The notes beneath the pieces were generated by a model that was given only the letters and a program-made list of their open reading frames with translations, made no database searches and was not told the DNA's origin. A DNA stretch of 64,000 nucleotides from the NCBI GenBank assembly GCA_963844885.1, contig CAWJQA010000006.1, positions 1 to 64,000 of the forward strand, read 5' to 3'. The position numbers and the translations under genes are program-made. This stretch comes from DATMER01 sp963844885. Lineage in GTDB: Bacteria > Acidobacteriota > Thermoanaerobaculia > Multivoradales > UBA5704. This document shows positions 44,896 through 53,942 of the stretch, piece after piece. Position 1 is the first letter of the stretch; each line of letters begins with the position of its first letter.

Positions 44896-47568
44896 CCGCC
44901 GCTCACGTCGAACCTGCCGTAAGAAGAGACCTGAGTCCGGATCGCCGCGCGAGAGTCGAAGGCGGCGATCCGGAACCAGCTCGGGCTGATGCGCAAACGG
45001 AGGGCGGCTTTCGCATTGATCAGAGCGCTTGTCCGATCACCAACCAGGGCGTAGACCAGGGCTGCCGAGTAGACGATGCCCGGCGCCTCCGGGCTCTTCT
45101 GCAACGTCCGCTGGGCGATCTCGGCCGCCTCAAAGCCGGCCGAGGGCCGCAAGGCACTGGGCCTTCGCCATGCTGTCGTCGGCCTGGAGGCGAGACGCGG
45201 CCTCGATCTCGCCGAGACGGGCGAGCGTCTGGCGATAGTGGGCTTCAGCCTCTTTCCGCCGGCCGAGGGCCAGCTCCGCGTCGGCCAGGTTGAGGAGGAT
45301 GGTGTGGTGCCCGGGCTCGACTTCCAGCGCCTTTTGGTACGCCGCGATGGCCGCCTCGTAATGCCCGGCGAAGAAACGGGCGAGTCCGAGGTTGGTCCAG
45401 AGCGCGCGCTGTGAGGGCTGGCTCGTCAGCAACTCCGAGTAGAGCCGCTCGGCACGAGTCGGGTCGCCATTGGAAAGCTCAAGCTGGGCCAGGGCTTCCG
45501 TCCCCCAGAGATTGCCGGGCGAGCGCGCGCGGAGCTGTCTGAGATGCTCGCGGGCGTCGGCGATCCGGCCGCTGCGCTTCTCGAAGCCGGCCAGCACGTA
45601 CAGATTGCGCCAGGACGGCACGCGCTCGGCGGCTGCCCGATAGTTGGTCAGCGCCTCCTCCGTCCGGCCGCGCCGGTCGGCGAGCTCCGCGCGATAGCCG
45701 AAGATGGCCGGATCGCCCGGCAGGGCCGCTTCGAGCCGGGCGAGCGCCGTTTCCGGCTCCCCCTCGGCACCACCGGAAACGGCCGCCCGGAAGCCCAGCG
45801 CGAGCGGCCGGGGATCGCCCGGAGCAAGCGCCTCGGCCTGCCGCGCCAGGGCCCGGGCGAGGTCCAGATCCCGCGCCTCCTTCGTCGAAAGAAAGTGGGA
45901 ACAGGCGAGGCTGCTTGCCATCAGCAGGCCGGAGAGAAAGCGCGGCGACCCGCGCACGATCTCTTGGCTCTTCGCAATCTCCGGCTCGGCCGGAGTGAGG
46001 CCAGCGTCCGTGCGCTGCTTGAGAGCGAGATACGCGGTGTAATCCTCGTCCCGCACCTGGAGAGCCGGCGTCCCGGGGCGAGGCGGGTGCTCGGAATAGC
46101 CTCGCCGCAGGTGGAGATCGACCGCCTCGGCCAGGAAGCGGAGATCGGAAGGCCCATCCGTCACCTGGAAGGTGTCGGTCCACAGCAACTGTCCATCCTT
46201 TCCAAGAAGGCGGCGGAGCGTGACCCTGGCGAGGTTCCCGGCCGGCTCGACGGAGGCCGCAAGCACCTCGTCGGCCGCTGCCGCCCGCGCCATGGCGGCG
46301 GGCGTTTCCTCCTGTGCCGCCCTGACCAACGGCCGCGGGTCGAGAACAGCGACCCCCTGGAGACTGGCGAGGCTTCCCAGGGTCGCATCGAGGACGCTGG
46401 AGGCGGCGAGGGTGAGCTCCGGATCGCTCCTCACTGGTACGGCCGGCGGCGGCACCACGACGCGGAGAGGCGCCGCGGGGCGGGCGCGGAGAGCTTGAAG
46501 ATAGATGAGGACGCCGGCCAGTACGGCAACGACCAGCACGGCTGCTGCTGCCCGCCGATAGCGTTTCACGGCGGGCGGCTTCCCCGAAAGCGGCGGCGGA
46601 GTCTCCGGAACCAGAGGCCCCGGAGATGGCCGGAAGGCGGCCGGAACCACCGGAAACGCATCGGTCGAAACACCGCTCATTCCCGCCGCGAGGGACTCGC
46701 GGCCGGTCCACGCGCTCTCCAGGCCGGATTCGATCGCCGCCAGGCGCCGGGCGACCTCGGCGGCGCTCTTCGGCCGCGCCGCCGGATCTTTGGCCAGAAG
46801 CTGATGGACGAGAGCGGCAAGGGCGGGAGGGAGATCCGGCCGTACGTTGGCCAGAGACGGCGGTGCCTCGGTCAGCACCCGCTTGAGGGTGTCGAGAGGG
46901 TTGGCGCCGCGAAACGGCGCATGCCCTGTGAGCATCTCGTAAAGAAGAGAACCCAGGGAAAAGAGGTCGGAGCGGGCGTCCACCTCACCGCCCCCCGCCT
47001 GCTCCGGGGACATCGCATGGCAGGTGCCCACCACCGCGCCATCCGCGGTCAAACTCTCCTCGTCCGGAGCCCTGCTGGCTGAAGTCACCGGTTTGGCCAG
47101 CCCGAAATCGAGGATCTTGGCCGACCCGGTGCCGGTCACCATGACGTTCTCGGCCTTCAGGTCGCGATGCACAAAGCCGGCGGCATGGGCGTGTGCCAGC
47201 CCGCCGGCGACCTCGCGCGCCAGGCGTATCGCGAGAGCCGCGGAAAGATCCGGGCCACCGAGGAGAGCCGACAGGGGCTTGCCGACGACGTGCTCCATGA
47301 CGATCGCGTCGCCGTCTCCATCCGTGACCAGGTCATGAACCTGGACGATCGCCGGATGGTTCAGCCGCGCCGCCGCCCTGGCCTCACGGCGGAAGCGCTC
47401 GGTGGCGCCCGGTGTCACCCCGGGATGCCAGCGGATCCGCTTCACCGCCACCCAGCGTTCCAGGCGCTCGTCGAAGGCGAGGAACACCTCCCCCATGCCA
47501 CCTCTCCCAAGGCGGCCTTCCAGGCGGTACGGCCCAAGGTGGTCGCTGGGAAGATCCTTCTCGCTCAT
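44832..47568 (-). CDS. Ser/Thr protein kinase with TPR domain (frameshift near C-terminus)
   Basis: This protein has about 911 residues. The N-terminal kinase domain (about 12-280) is complete: GRLGRGGMGEVFLAF, VAVKRIRW (Lys), FVHRDLKAENVMVT, KILDFGLAKP and the AMSPEQAGGG loop. A membrane helix (RAAAAVLVVAVLAGVLIYL, about 345-365) is followed by an extracytoplasmic adenylyl-cyclase-associated-like stretch and TPR repeats to the C-terminus. The frame stops at 45130, but TPR sequence continues in another frame (EAAEIAQRTLQKSPEAPGIVYSAALVYALVGDRTSAL), so an indel near 45135 is likely and the end may extend toward 44832. This architecture is typical of Acidobacteriota. It probably feeds the neighbouring FHA activator (inference). 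The ATG is at 47568. Confidence 0.87.
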
Positions 47569-47816
47569 ACGCTCCTGGATGATCTGCGAAAACTATAGCC
47601 CAGATCCTCTGGAGACCGGCCTGGTGCCACGGAAAAAGGGGAACCTCGGACCTTCCGCCGCTCTTTCTCCGGCGCCCGGGGCGGCTTCAAGCTACCCGCA
47701 GGGAAGGTGGTTCCTCCCTGGACAGGCGTTGTCACGGGCGAATCGCGGAAGCATGCTGAGGATGATCTCCACCAATGGAGATCTTTTCCTCGGCATTCGA
47801 GGACAGGAGGTTTGTC

Positions 47817-48170
47817 ATGGCCACCCTGACCGCCGAAAAACCCACCACCATCACCAAGACCAAGCCCCCCGGCAATCCCGACTTCTGGGTCAAGGTCGGG
47901 CAGAGCTTCGAGATCAAGCTCATCGAGAACCCCACGACCGGCTACAACTGGGCTCTGGCGAAGCTGCCGGAGAGCTTCTATCTGCTGTCCGAGCTCTACG
48001 TGCCGGATCCGAACAAGCTCGGCATGGTCGGATCGGGCGGGACCCGCCACTTCTACTTCGTCGCCATGAAGCCGACGACCGAGATGGGCAACTTCATCTT
48101 CTACCTGCTCAGGCCCTGGGAGCCCATGACGCCGATCGAAGAGAGCGATTGGAGCGTGGGTGTGCGCTAG
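47817..48170 (+). CDS. chagasin-family (I42) cysteine protease inhibitor-like protein
   Basis: This 117-residue protein has the chagasin loop NPTTGYNW, which inserts in papain-like active sites. The second conserved loop region GSGGTRHFYFVAMKP and the C-terminal LLRPWEP follow. The start is the ATG at 47817 after GGACAGGAGG, a strong ribosome site; 14 extra upstream codons are unlikely. It has no signal peptide, so it may act inside the cell or leave by another route. It is divergent from the kinase. Immediately after the stop comes a repeat unit shared with 52871. Confidence 0.82.
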   Translation: MATLTAEKPTTITKTKPPGNPDFWVKVGQSFEIKLIENPTTGYNWALAKLPESFYLLSELYVPDPNKLGMVGSGGTRHFYFVAMKPTTEMGNFIFYLLRPWEPMTPIEESDWSVGVR

Positions 48171-48300
48171 CCGCCGCCTCCAGGCGATGGCTTGAATGAC
48201 CTGAGGCGCCGGGCCGGCGAGACCATCCCTCGCCGGCCCGCCTTCCCTCCCCCTCAATTGCCGGCGACGATCCAGAATGAGACGCGCCACGGTGGCGCGC
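48171..48300. repeat. 130-bp intergenic repeat, copy 1
   Basis: Sequence from the chagasin stop through about 48300 is repeated at 52871-53100, with nearly identical first 100 bases (CAGGCGATGGCTTGAATGAC and onward). The second copy has about 90 additional internal bases, so this copy is a deletion derivative. No coding role is clear. Confidence 0.7.
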
Positions 48301-48392
48301 GGCCGACGGCGGGTCGGGTACGGAATCGACCTTATTCGGCCCGCGCTGCTCCTCTTTTCCCAGGGGGCAGCCTGCGTGATACGCTTGACTGG

Positions 48393-48620
48393 ATGACCCA
48401 GGAAGAGATCGCGTCCGTACGGCTGAGAACCGCCTTCGACCTCTTCACTGCGGGCGAACGGATGATGCGCCAGAACCTCCGGCGCCGGCATCCGGAGGCA
48501 TCCGCCGCGGAAATCGAAGAGATGCTGTGGGCATGGCTCATGCGTCGCCCTGGCGCGGAATACGGCGACGGCGTCGGGAGGCCGGTCACGTGGCCACGGA
48601 AGGCTTCGCAAGTCGGTTAG
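48393..48620 (+). CDS. small protein upstream of nucleotidyltransferase, antitoxin-like
   Basis: This is a 75-residue protein starting at the ATG at 48393. It is helical and basic, with RLRTAFDLFTAGERMMRQNLRRRHPEASAAEIEEMLWAWLMRRPG. The PEASAAEIEEML pattern is common in small companions of nucleotidyltransferase toxins. Its end overlaps the next gene by 31 bases, indicating co-translation. The order (small protein, then nucleotidyltransferase) and overlap are those of MNT/AbiEii-type two-gene modules. The direct antitoxin role is an inference. Confidence 0.7.
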   Translation: MTQEEIASVRLRTAFDLFTAGERMMRQNLRRRHPEASAAEIEEMLWAWLMRRPGAEYGDGVGRPVTWPRKASQVG

Positions 48621-49207
48621 AGCGCGTTACCGTCCACGCCAAGGAGACGTTGGCAGACCTGGGGTACCCCTGGGCCTTGGTGGGCGGTTTGGCGGTTTCC
48701 GCACGGGCCGAGCCACGGTTCACCCGCGATGTCGATTTTGCCGTCGCTCTGAAGAGTGACCGCGAAGCGGAAGCCCTGATCCTCGCGATTCAAGCACGCG
48801 GGTACCGGATCGACACCGTCCTCGAACAGGAGACCACCGGCCGCCTCGCGACCGTCCGGCTGGTCGCGCCCGGCAGCGGCGAGCACGGTGTCATTCTCGA
48901 TCTTCTCTTCGCGTCTTCGGGTATCGAGCCCGAGGTCGTCGAGCGGGCGACGGTGATCGAGGTCTTCCCGGGCATTGAGCTTCCCGTTGCGCGCGTCTCC
49001 GAGCTCTTGGCGCTCAAGATCCTTGCCCGCGACGACGAACGCCGTCCCCAGGATACGATCGACATCCGCGCGCTGCTCAAAGAGGCCACCACCTCCGATC
49101 TCGCGGCGACGAAGACGGCATTGGCACTCATCGTCGATCGAGGCTTCCACCGGAAGCGCGACCTCTTGCAGGACTTTGAAGACCTGAGAAAGCGGTTCCT
49201 TTCGTAG
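48590..49207 (+). CDS. nucleotidyltransferase, AbiEii/AbiGii toxin-like
   Basis: This is a 205-residue protein. The start is GTG 48590 with GGGAGG upstream. The nucleotidyltransferase core is LVGGLAVSARAEPRFTRDVDFAVAL, where the GG and DxD residues bind NTP and metal; it is followed by a third strand with VILDLLFA and a helical C-terminus with LKILARDDERRPQDTIDIRALL. This matches the AbiEii family, type IV toxin-like nucleotidyltransferases that modify tRNA or proteins. It overlaps the small upstream gene, so the pair is a candidate toxin-antitoxin or abortive-infection module. Confidence 0.82.
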   Translation: MATEGFASRLERVTVHAKETLADLGYPWALVGGLAVSARAEPRFTRDVDFAVALKSDREAEALILAIQARGYRIDTVLEQETTGRLATVRLVAPGSGEHGVILDLLFASSGIEPEVVERATVIEVFPGIELPVARVSELLALKILARDDERRPQDTIDIRALLKEATTSDLAATKTALALIVDRGFHRKRDLLQDFEDLRKRFLS

Positions 49208-49324
49208 CACCCTCACCCCTGAGCGGGCGTAGAGTCCTGGCCAATCACACGGCCTCCGGCCTCGCTGTCTACGCTTCGCTGGCGCCCTTGCGGGATTGGC
49301 CCACGCAAGACTCGCTTCCGGCTG

Positions 49325-49558
49325 GTGGTCAACCGTTGCCGGGCAGACCGGACCCAGGAGTACGCCGCAAAGAATCGCGGAGAGGAATTCGGCCGTCTGG
49401 CCTACGCCACGGAAAAGACGTTCTTCCTGAGCCGCCTGCCCTGCTGGGAGCACCTCTCGCCGGAGGAATACCGGGCGCGAGTGGCGGCGCTCATCGTGGC
49501 GTACCCTATCCGGGGTTCGTCGGCGGACTCCGCAGCGAAACGTTTCCGCATGAACTGA
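49325..49558 (+). pseudogene. REP-associated (RayT/Y1-type) transposase fragment
   Basis: The frame contains RTQEYAAKNRGEEFGRLAYA and FLSRLPCWEHLSPEEYRARV, nearly identical to the larger fragment at 55795-56330. In IS200-like/REP-associated transposases of this type, the segment follows the catalytic Y1 domain. Here only about 50 codons survive (about 49347-49495), and unrelated sequence follows. Nothing else coding is visible in 49208-49774. Confidence 0.7.
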
Positions 49559-49774
49559 CACTCCCAGATAGAGCGGTTCTTCTTGATACCCCCGCTTGCG
49601 CGGGAGCTCTTGATTCCAGGTCGGCCGGATGATCTCTCTTGGAGGGGTTGTGGCAAAGGGCCGCCCTTTTATTAGTGTTTTCAAGCTGCCAAGGCAGCAG
49701 TAGCATCATCGGAAATCTTTGAGCTGAGCCTCTCCGGGCGATAACGTCGTCCAGGGATGCCATGGGAGTCTACA

Positions 49775-50308
49775 ATGCCCATCGTCCGGACCGTCTCTGT
49801 TTTCGCTCTCCTTGCCCTCACTGCCGCTCTCCTCGGCGCCCAGGTCGTGGCCCGGCAGGGTGATCCCACGGAACCTCCCCTCCACGAGTTCAAGTCACCC
49901 ATGGTGGTGGACCTTCCCTTGAAGGACTTTCACGACCTGCCCGCGGGCACCGGCCGCGACTTCAAGGAGGTCCGCAAGTTCTACTGCGAGGACGTGGCCC
50001 TCTCCCGATTGTTGGTCTCCTCCAGGAAGGAGTCTCACCGTCACAAGCCCGCCGTCGTTCACCTCGATATCCGGGGCTCCCTCTCCGTCCGGCCTTCCTA
50101 TGACCGGCTGGCGACCCTCCGGTTCGACCTGATCAACGGCGAAGTGCGCTTCGCCACCGTTCAGATGCCGCGGATCGACGCCGAGGAGGGCAAGACGCAG
50201 ACCTTTTCGACAAGCCTCAGCCTCGACGAGGAGGAATATGAACGATTCTTCACTACAGGAGACAACCCGAGACTCCAGATCACCGTCACGGTCTCCGACA
50301 ACAGTTGA
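49775..50308 (+). CDS. secreted hypothetical protein
   Basis: This 177-residue protein has a signal peptide (VRTVSVFALLALTAALLGAQVVA). The mature part is beta-rich with VVHLDIRGSLSVRPSYDRLATLRFDLINGEVRFATVQMPRID, reading as one small beta-sandwich. The start is the ATG at 49775, six bases after GGGAG; the ATG 18 bp upstream is less likely. It has no cysteine pair or anchor. It is followed directly by an IS256-type fragment. I recognise no family. Confidence 0.7.
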   Translation: MPIVRTVSVFALLALTAALLGAQVVARQGDPTEPPLHEFKSPMVVDLPLKDFHDLPAGTGRDFKEVRKFYCEDVALSRLLVSSRKESHRHKPAVVHLDIRGSLSVRPSYDRLATLRFDLINGEVRFATVQMPRIDAEEGKTQTFSTSLSLDEEEYERFFTTGDNPRLQITVTVSDNS

Positions 50309-50445
50309 CGAGGCGGGTTCAGCGTCAGCGCTTCACCAGCGAGATCCTACCTCCGTACATGCGGCATTCATTCACCGAAGGTGGCGAAGTGCTGCCGATC
50401 CTGTACTTTCGCGGGTTGTCGACCGGGGACTTCCGGGAAGCCCTG
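50308..50445 (+). pseudogene. IS256/mutator-type transposase fragment
   Basis: Translation gives RQRFTSEILPPYMR and ILYFRGLSTGDFREAL, which are the conserved N-terminal block of IS256-family (mutator) transposases (family form: RFTSxILPPYLRR ... LYLRGLSTGDFxEAL). About 45 codons remain. There is no catalytic DDE part and no terminal repeats. It begins at the stop of the preceding gene. Confidence 0.65.
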
Positions 50446-50512
50446 CACGACCGACCTCGCGCCCTCGCCGCGAGTCATGCATGTGGCGGGGGCGCGAGGC
50501 GAAGCCCTCGCC

Positions 50513-51070
50513 TCAGTCACAGATCAGATTGACGCTACGGGAGATGTTTCCCGAGTTGGGAACAATGTTGCAGCAGCTCGCGCATCCCTGATCGTTGTCC
50601 AGGCCCACACCCCAATAGCTGCCGTCGCGGCTGGTGGGCTCGGCGCCATAGCAGATCTTTGCGCCGCGCTTGACGGTAAGCTTGACCGTGCCGCTGCGGC
50701 CTGAGTTGATGATGTAGGCCTGAGAGCTGTTCGGAAAGATGAGGCCGTTCGTTTCATCGAAGAACCGGAGATAGATCCCCAGCCCGTCGAAGCAACCATC
50801 CTTGATCGTCCAGGTGAAGGTCGCATTGCCGCCCGATGGACATGCTCTGGGCGCGAAGAGCTCTTCAAGATTGAAGCCCACGTTGTCCTCGCGGGTGGCC
50901 TGGGTCGTGCTCGCATCCTCAGGAGCCAGTTTCTTCATAGGGACATCGGCGAGCCTGATCGTTTGAACAGCCGGCTCGGACCTGGCGGTGGATGCTTCCG
51001 CTGCCAGCGCGGGCAGGACGGCGATAGCGTTCGACAGCATGAGAGTGCAGAGACCTGTTCGTAGATTCAT
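50513..51070 (-). CDS. secreted cysteine-containing hypothetical protein
   Basis: This is a 185-residue protein. The start is the ATG at 51070, six bases after GAGGAGG. The signal peptide is MNLRTGLCTLMLSNAIAVLPALAA. The mature chain has a spacer with charged residues and then a C-terminal domain with several cysteines (RACPSGG, KDGCFDG, AKICYGAE, NDQGCASCCNIVP, LICD), likely disulphide-bonded. The Gly/Asn-rich short strands suggest a beta-fold. Lower GC content and isolation among mobile debris suggest acquisition. No family recognised. Confidence 0.7.
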   Translation of the reverse strand: MNLRTGLCTLMLSNAIAVLPALAAEASTARSEPAVQTIRLADVPMKKLAPEDASTTQATREDNVGFNLEELFAPRACPSGGNATFTWTIKDGCFDGLGIYLRFFDETNGLIFPNSSQAYIINSGRSGTVKLTVKRGAKICYGAEPTSRDGSYWGVGLDNDQGCASCCNIVPNSGNISRSVNLICD

Positions 51071-51144
51071 GTCTATCCTCCTCAAGTTATAGGCGCGGCG
51101 AGACTCCTCTCCTTAGCATCGGACCCTTTCCAGACTCGGTTGTT

Positions 51145-52870
51145 TAGCTAGTTCCTGTCCTGGGGCCTGCAAGTAGCTGAAGGGGAAGAGTTTAAACGCG
51201 CATTCGGGCTGGCTTTTTCTGGCCGGAGTGTCTAGAATCGGGGTCGCCAAACCTTTGATTCGAAGAAACTCAGTCAGAAAGAGAGGCCAACCCGAATGCG
51301 CGAAGCTCGCAAAACCCAGTACAGCCTACGTGAGACCTGGCTCGATCTTGACCACGCCAAAGAGCTGGAGGCCATGTCTCGCGTGCTCGACGACAATCCT
51401 ACAGTCGCAGAACTGGTCTGGCAAGATCTGCGTGGCGCCGCCGGCTCGACGGCCCGCGGCGCCGGAGGCCTGAGCGCCGATCAAGTCCTACGCATCCTGG
51501 TGGTCAAACAGATGAATGGCTTCAGCTACCGGGAACTGGCCTTCCATCTCTCTGACTCGCGCAGTTATCGCTCCTTCTGCCGTCTGGGTATCACCGATAA
51601 GGTGCCGACGAAATCGTCGCTCAATGCCAATCTCAAGGCACTGAAGCCGGCCACTTTGGAGGCGGTCAATCGGGTGTTCGTCGGTGCCGCGCAGAAGGCG
51701 AAGGTGGAAACAGGACGGACCGTGCGCGCCGATTGCACCGTGGTGGAGTCCAATATTCATGAGCCGATGGACTCCGAGTTGCTGTGGGACTGTGTGCGAG
51801 TTCTCACCCGGCTTCTGGGGCGGGCCCGTGAGATCCTCGGCGGGACCAAGGTTTCCTTCGGGAACAGGACGCGGCGTGCAAAGAAGCGCCGCAAGGAGAT
51901 CTTCAATGCCAAGAAGGCGGAGGATCGGCAGCGGGCTTACCGAGATTTGCTGAAGATCACTGCCGAAGTCTATGGGCATGGTCTGGCAGTTCGCGAGCTC
52001 TTGCGGGACGCGGAGATCCTCAATGGTCTCAGTCTGTGGGAAGAGCTTGTGGTGAAGGGAGTCGCCAACGACCTCGACCGCTTCCTTCCCTTGACACCGC
52101 AGGTGATGGACCAAACCCAACGTCGCGTGTTGGAAGGCCAGAGCGTTCCGGCTGGTGAGAAGATCGTTTCCATCTTTGAGGAGCACACCGACATCATTCG
52201 CAAGGACAACCGCGAAACCCTTTACGGCCACAAAATCTGCTTGACGGGCGGAGCGTCCTCCATGATCCTCGACTGTAAGGTGCTGGAGGGCAATCCTGCG
52301 GACTCCACCTTGGCCAAGACCATGGTGGATCGGCAAATTGAGATCTTCTCTCGCCCTCCCCGGCAAATCGTTTTCGACGGTGGCTTTGCTTCCAAGGTGA
52401 ACCTGAGCGACATCAAGGCCGCCGGGGTCCAGGATGTCGCCTTTTCGAAGAGGCGGGGCTTGGAGATCGGCGAGATGGTCAAAAGCACTTGGGTGTACAA
52501 GCGGCTACGGGACTTCCGGGCCGGGATCGAAGGGAACATTTCGTTTCTGAAGCGGACTTTTGGTTTGGATCGTTGCCTCTGGAAATCATGGTCGTCTTTC
52601 CAGAAGCTACGTCTGGGGCTCGATCCTCAGCTTCAACCTCTTGGTCTTTGCCCGTCATCTGCTGAGCTGAGCTGCAGCCACTTCCACTTCTAATTTTGGC
52701 CGCTGGTAGCAGCGGAGTGGGCTTCGCCCGCCCGCGGAAGAGCCAAGATTCCATGGGCCGCTTTATTTCCGCCCTGCGGAACCCTCGCCTCTCGCAGATT
52801 GTCACAGCACTTTCATCAATTCAGCGGCGCGTTCCCGGGAAATCGTCGATTTCTGGACAGGAACTAGCTA
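51145..52870 (+). mobile_element. ISNCY-like insertion sequence with 16-bp perfect terminal inverted repeats
   Basis: Ends TAGCTAGTTCCTGTCC (51145-51160) and its exact reverse complement (52855-52870) bound a 1726-bp element with one transposase gene. Flanks show CTAG motifs on both sides, and a short duplicated target (CTAG or TAG) is possible but ambiguous. The right end abuts the second copy of the 48171 repeat, so the element landed at the edge of that repeat. Confidence 0.8.
51296..52693 (+). CDS. ISNCY-like transposase (frameshift near C-terminus)
   Basis: This is a protein of about 460 residues. The N-terminus has RVLDDNPTVAELVWQDL; the HTH region has LSADQVLRILVVKQMNGFSYRELAFHLSDSRSYRSF. 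The catalytic core starts RADCTVVESNIHEPMDSELLWDCVRVL (first Asp) and continues HKICLTGGASSMILDCKVLEGNPAD, IVFDGGFAS and FRAGIEGNISFLKRTFGLDRC (Glu of the DDE set in GIEGN). An extra A at about 52602 shifts the last 20 codons; the other frame reads SYVWGSILSFNLLVFARHLL and stops at 52675. All catalytic blocks are intact, so the indel may be an error. The start is the ATG at 51296. Confidence 0.85.
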   Translation: MREARKTQYSLRETWLDLDHAKELEAMSRVLDDNPTVAELVWQDLRGAAGSTARGAGGLSADQVLRILVVKQMNGFSYRELAFHLSDSRSYRSFCRLGITDKVPTKSSLNANLKALKPATLEAVNRVFVGAAQKAKVETGRTVRADCTVVESNIHEPMDSELLWDCVRVLTRLLGRAREILGGTKVSFGNRTRRAKKRRKEIFNAKKAEDRQRAYRDLLKITAEVYGHGLAVRELLRDAEILNGLSLWEELVVKGVANDLDRFLPLTPQVMDQTQRRVLEGQSVPAGEKIVSIFEEHTDIIRKDNRETLYGHKICLTGGASSMILDCKVLEGNPADSTLAKTMVDRQIEIFSRPPRQIVFDGGFASKVNLSDIKAAGVQDVAFSKRRGLEIGEMVKSTWVYKRLRDFRAGIEGNISFLKRTFGLDRCLWKSWSSFQKLRLGLDPQLQPLGLCPSSAELSCSHFHF

Positions 52871-53105
52871 GCTAGCCGCCGCTCCAGGCGATGGCTTGAA
52901 TGACCTGAGGTGCCGGGCCGGACAACCATCCCTCGCCGGCCCGCCTTCCCTCCCCCTCAATTGCCGGCGACGATCGGGATCTCGCAGCTCTGCCGGGCGG
53001 CGGGCAGGAAAGCGGAGTCTTCCACCAGGTAGACCTTGGCGACGGAGTCCTCAAGGGAAAGCAGAATGAGACGCACCACAGTGGCGCGCGGCCGACGGCG
53101 CGAAC
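52871..53105. repeat. intergenic repeat, copy 2 (longer form)
   Basis: This repeats 48171-48300, with about 90 extra bases between CGGCGACGAT and AGAATGAGACGC. On the minus strand the extra part reads LEDSVAKVYLVEDSAFLPA before a stop, and could be the C-terminal tail of a lost gene. It ends just before the methyltransferase remnant at 53122. Confidence 0.65.
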
Positions 53106-53121
53106 GGGATATCCTTCTCGG

Positions 53122-53731
53122 ATGGATCTGCGCGAGCAACTCGGCGACATCGACATCTACTTGCTCGACCAACTGCTGAAAGACCGCCTGCCTCCAGGCG
53201 TGAGCATCCTGGACGCGGGCTGCGGCGGCGGACGGAACCTCGTGTACTTCCTCCGCCATGGCTATCCCGTCTTCGGTGTGGACGAAAACCCGCGCGCCGT
53301 GTCCCAGGTCCGCGACCTCGCTTCGCGACTGGCTCCCGGCCTCCCTGGGGAGAGCTTCCAGGTCGCCGGCCTGGAGGAGATCCCCTTCTCCGACGGACGC
53401 TTCGATGCGTGATCTGTAGCGCGGTCCTCCACTTCGCCCGGGACGAGGCGCAGTTTGACCGCATGCTCGGCGGAGATGTCGGGCGAGTACTCCGGCCCGG
53501 GGGCTCTTCTTTTCGCGCCTGGCTTCGACGATCGGCATCGAAGGGATGGGTCCGCAACCTCCAAGGAAGGCGCTACCTGCTCCCGGACCTGGCTCGGAGC
53601 GCTTCCTCGTGGACGAGGCGATGCTACTCCAAGCCGCCGAACGGCGCGGCGGGACATGGATTGAGCCGCTCAAGACGACGGTCGTCCAGAATCAGAGGTC
53701 GATGAGCACCTGGGTCCTGCGCAAGCGATAG
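53122..53731 (+). pseudogene. SAM-dependent methyltransferase, broken by several frameshifts
   Basis: The first frame has LPPGVSILDAGCGGGRNLVYFL (SAM-binding glycine motif), VFGVDENPRAVSQV and GLEEIPFSDGRFD, then stops at 53412. The next frame continues ICSAVLHFARDEAQFDRML. The third has FLVDEAMLLQAAERRGGTW and TTVVQNQRSMSTWVLRKR to 53731. The indels are at about 53408, 53475 and 53505. Joined, they give a usual class I methyltransferase of about 200 residues. Three indels within 100 bp make true decay more likely than error. It sits inside the repeat-rich area. Confidence 0.75.
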
Positions 53732-53754
53732 ATCTCCCGCCATCTTGTGGCCGG

Positions 53755-53825
53755 AAAAGGTGCCTGAGGTTTGAAGAGAGGCGCTGCTGGAAGAGGGATT
53801 CCGGTTCTGGGTCTCGGAGCGGCCG
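53755..53825 (+). pseudogene. short RayT-type transposase remnant and GGTGCCTGAGG repeat
   Basis: 53755-53775 holds AAGGTGCCTGAGGTTT, repeated on the other strand at about 55315-55335 and 56567-56588. 53788-53822 (CTGGAAGAGGGATTCCGGTT and onward) matches the 56058-56095 part of the RayT fragment, so this is a relic of the same transposase. It has no coding capacity. Confidence 0.5.
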
Positions 53826-53859
53826 ATAAGGGTGGGTAGAGTCGGCGGCGTGCCAGTAA

Positions 53860-53879
53860 CCTGGCACCGCAGTACCAGG
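53860..53879. repeat. REP-like hairpin, copy 1
   Basis: CCTGGCAC-CGCA-GTACCAGG, preceded by GTAA. The stem is imperfect by one pair. The perfect version is at 57988-58007. Because REP hairpins are the substrates of REP-associated transposases, their co-occurrence with RayT fragments is expected. Confidence 0.65.
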
Positions 53880-53942
53880 GAGATTTCGACCACCTGATCA
53901 GTCAACTCGGACGGGGACGATGAGCCATCTTCCCCGCTGCCC

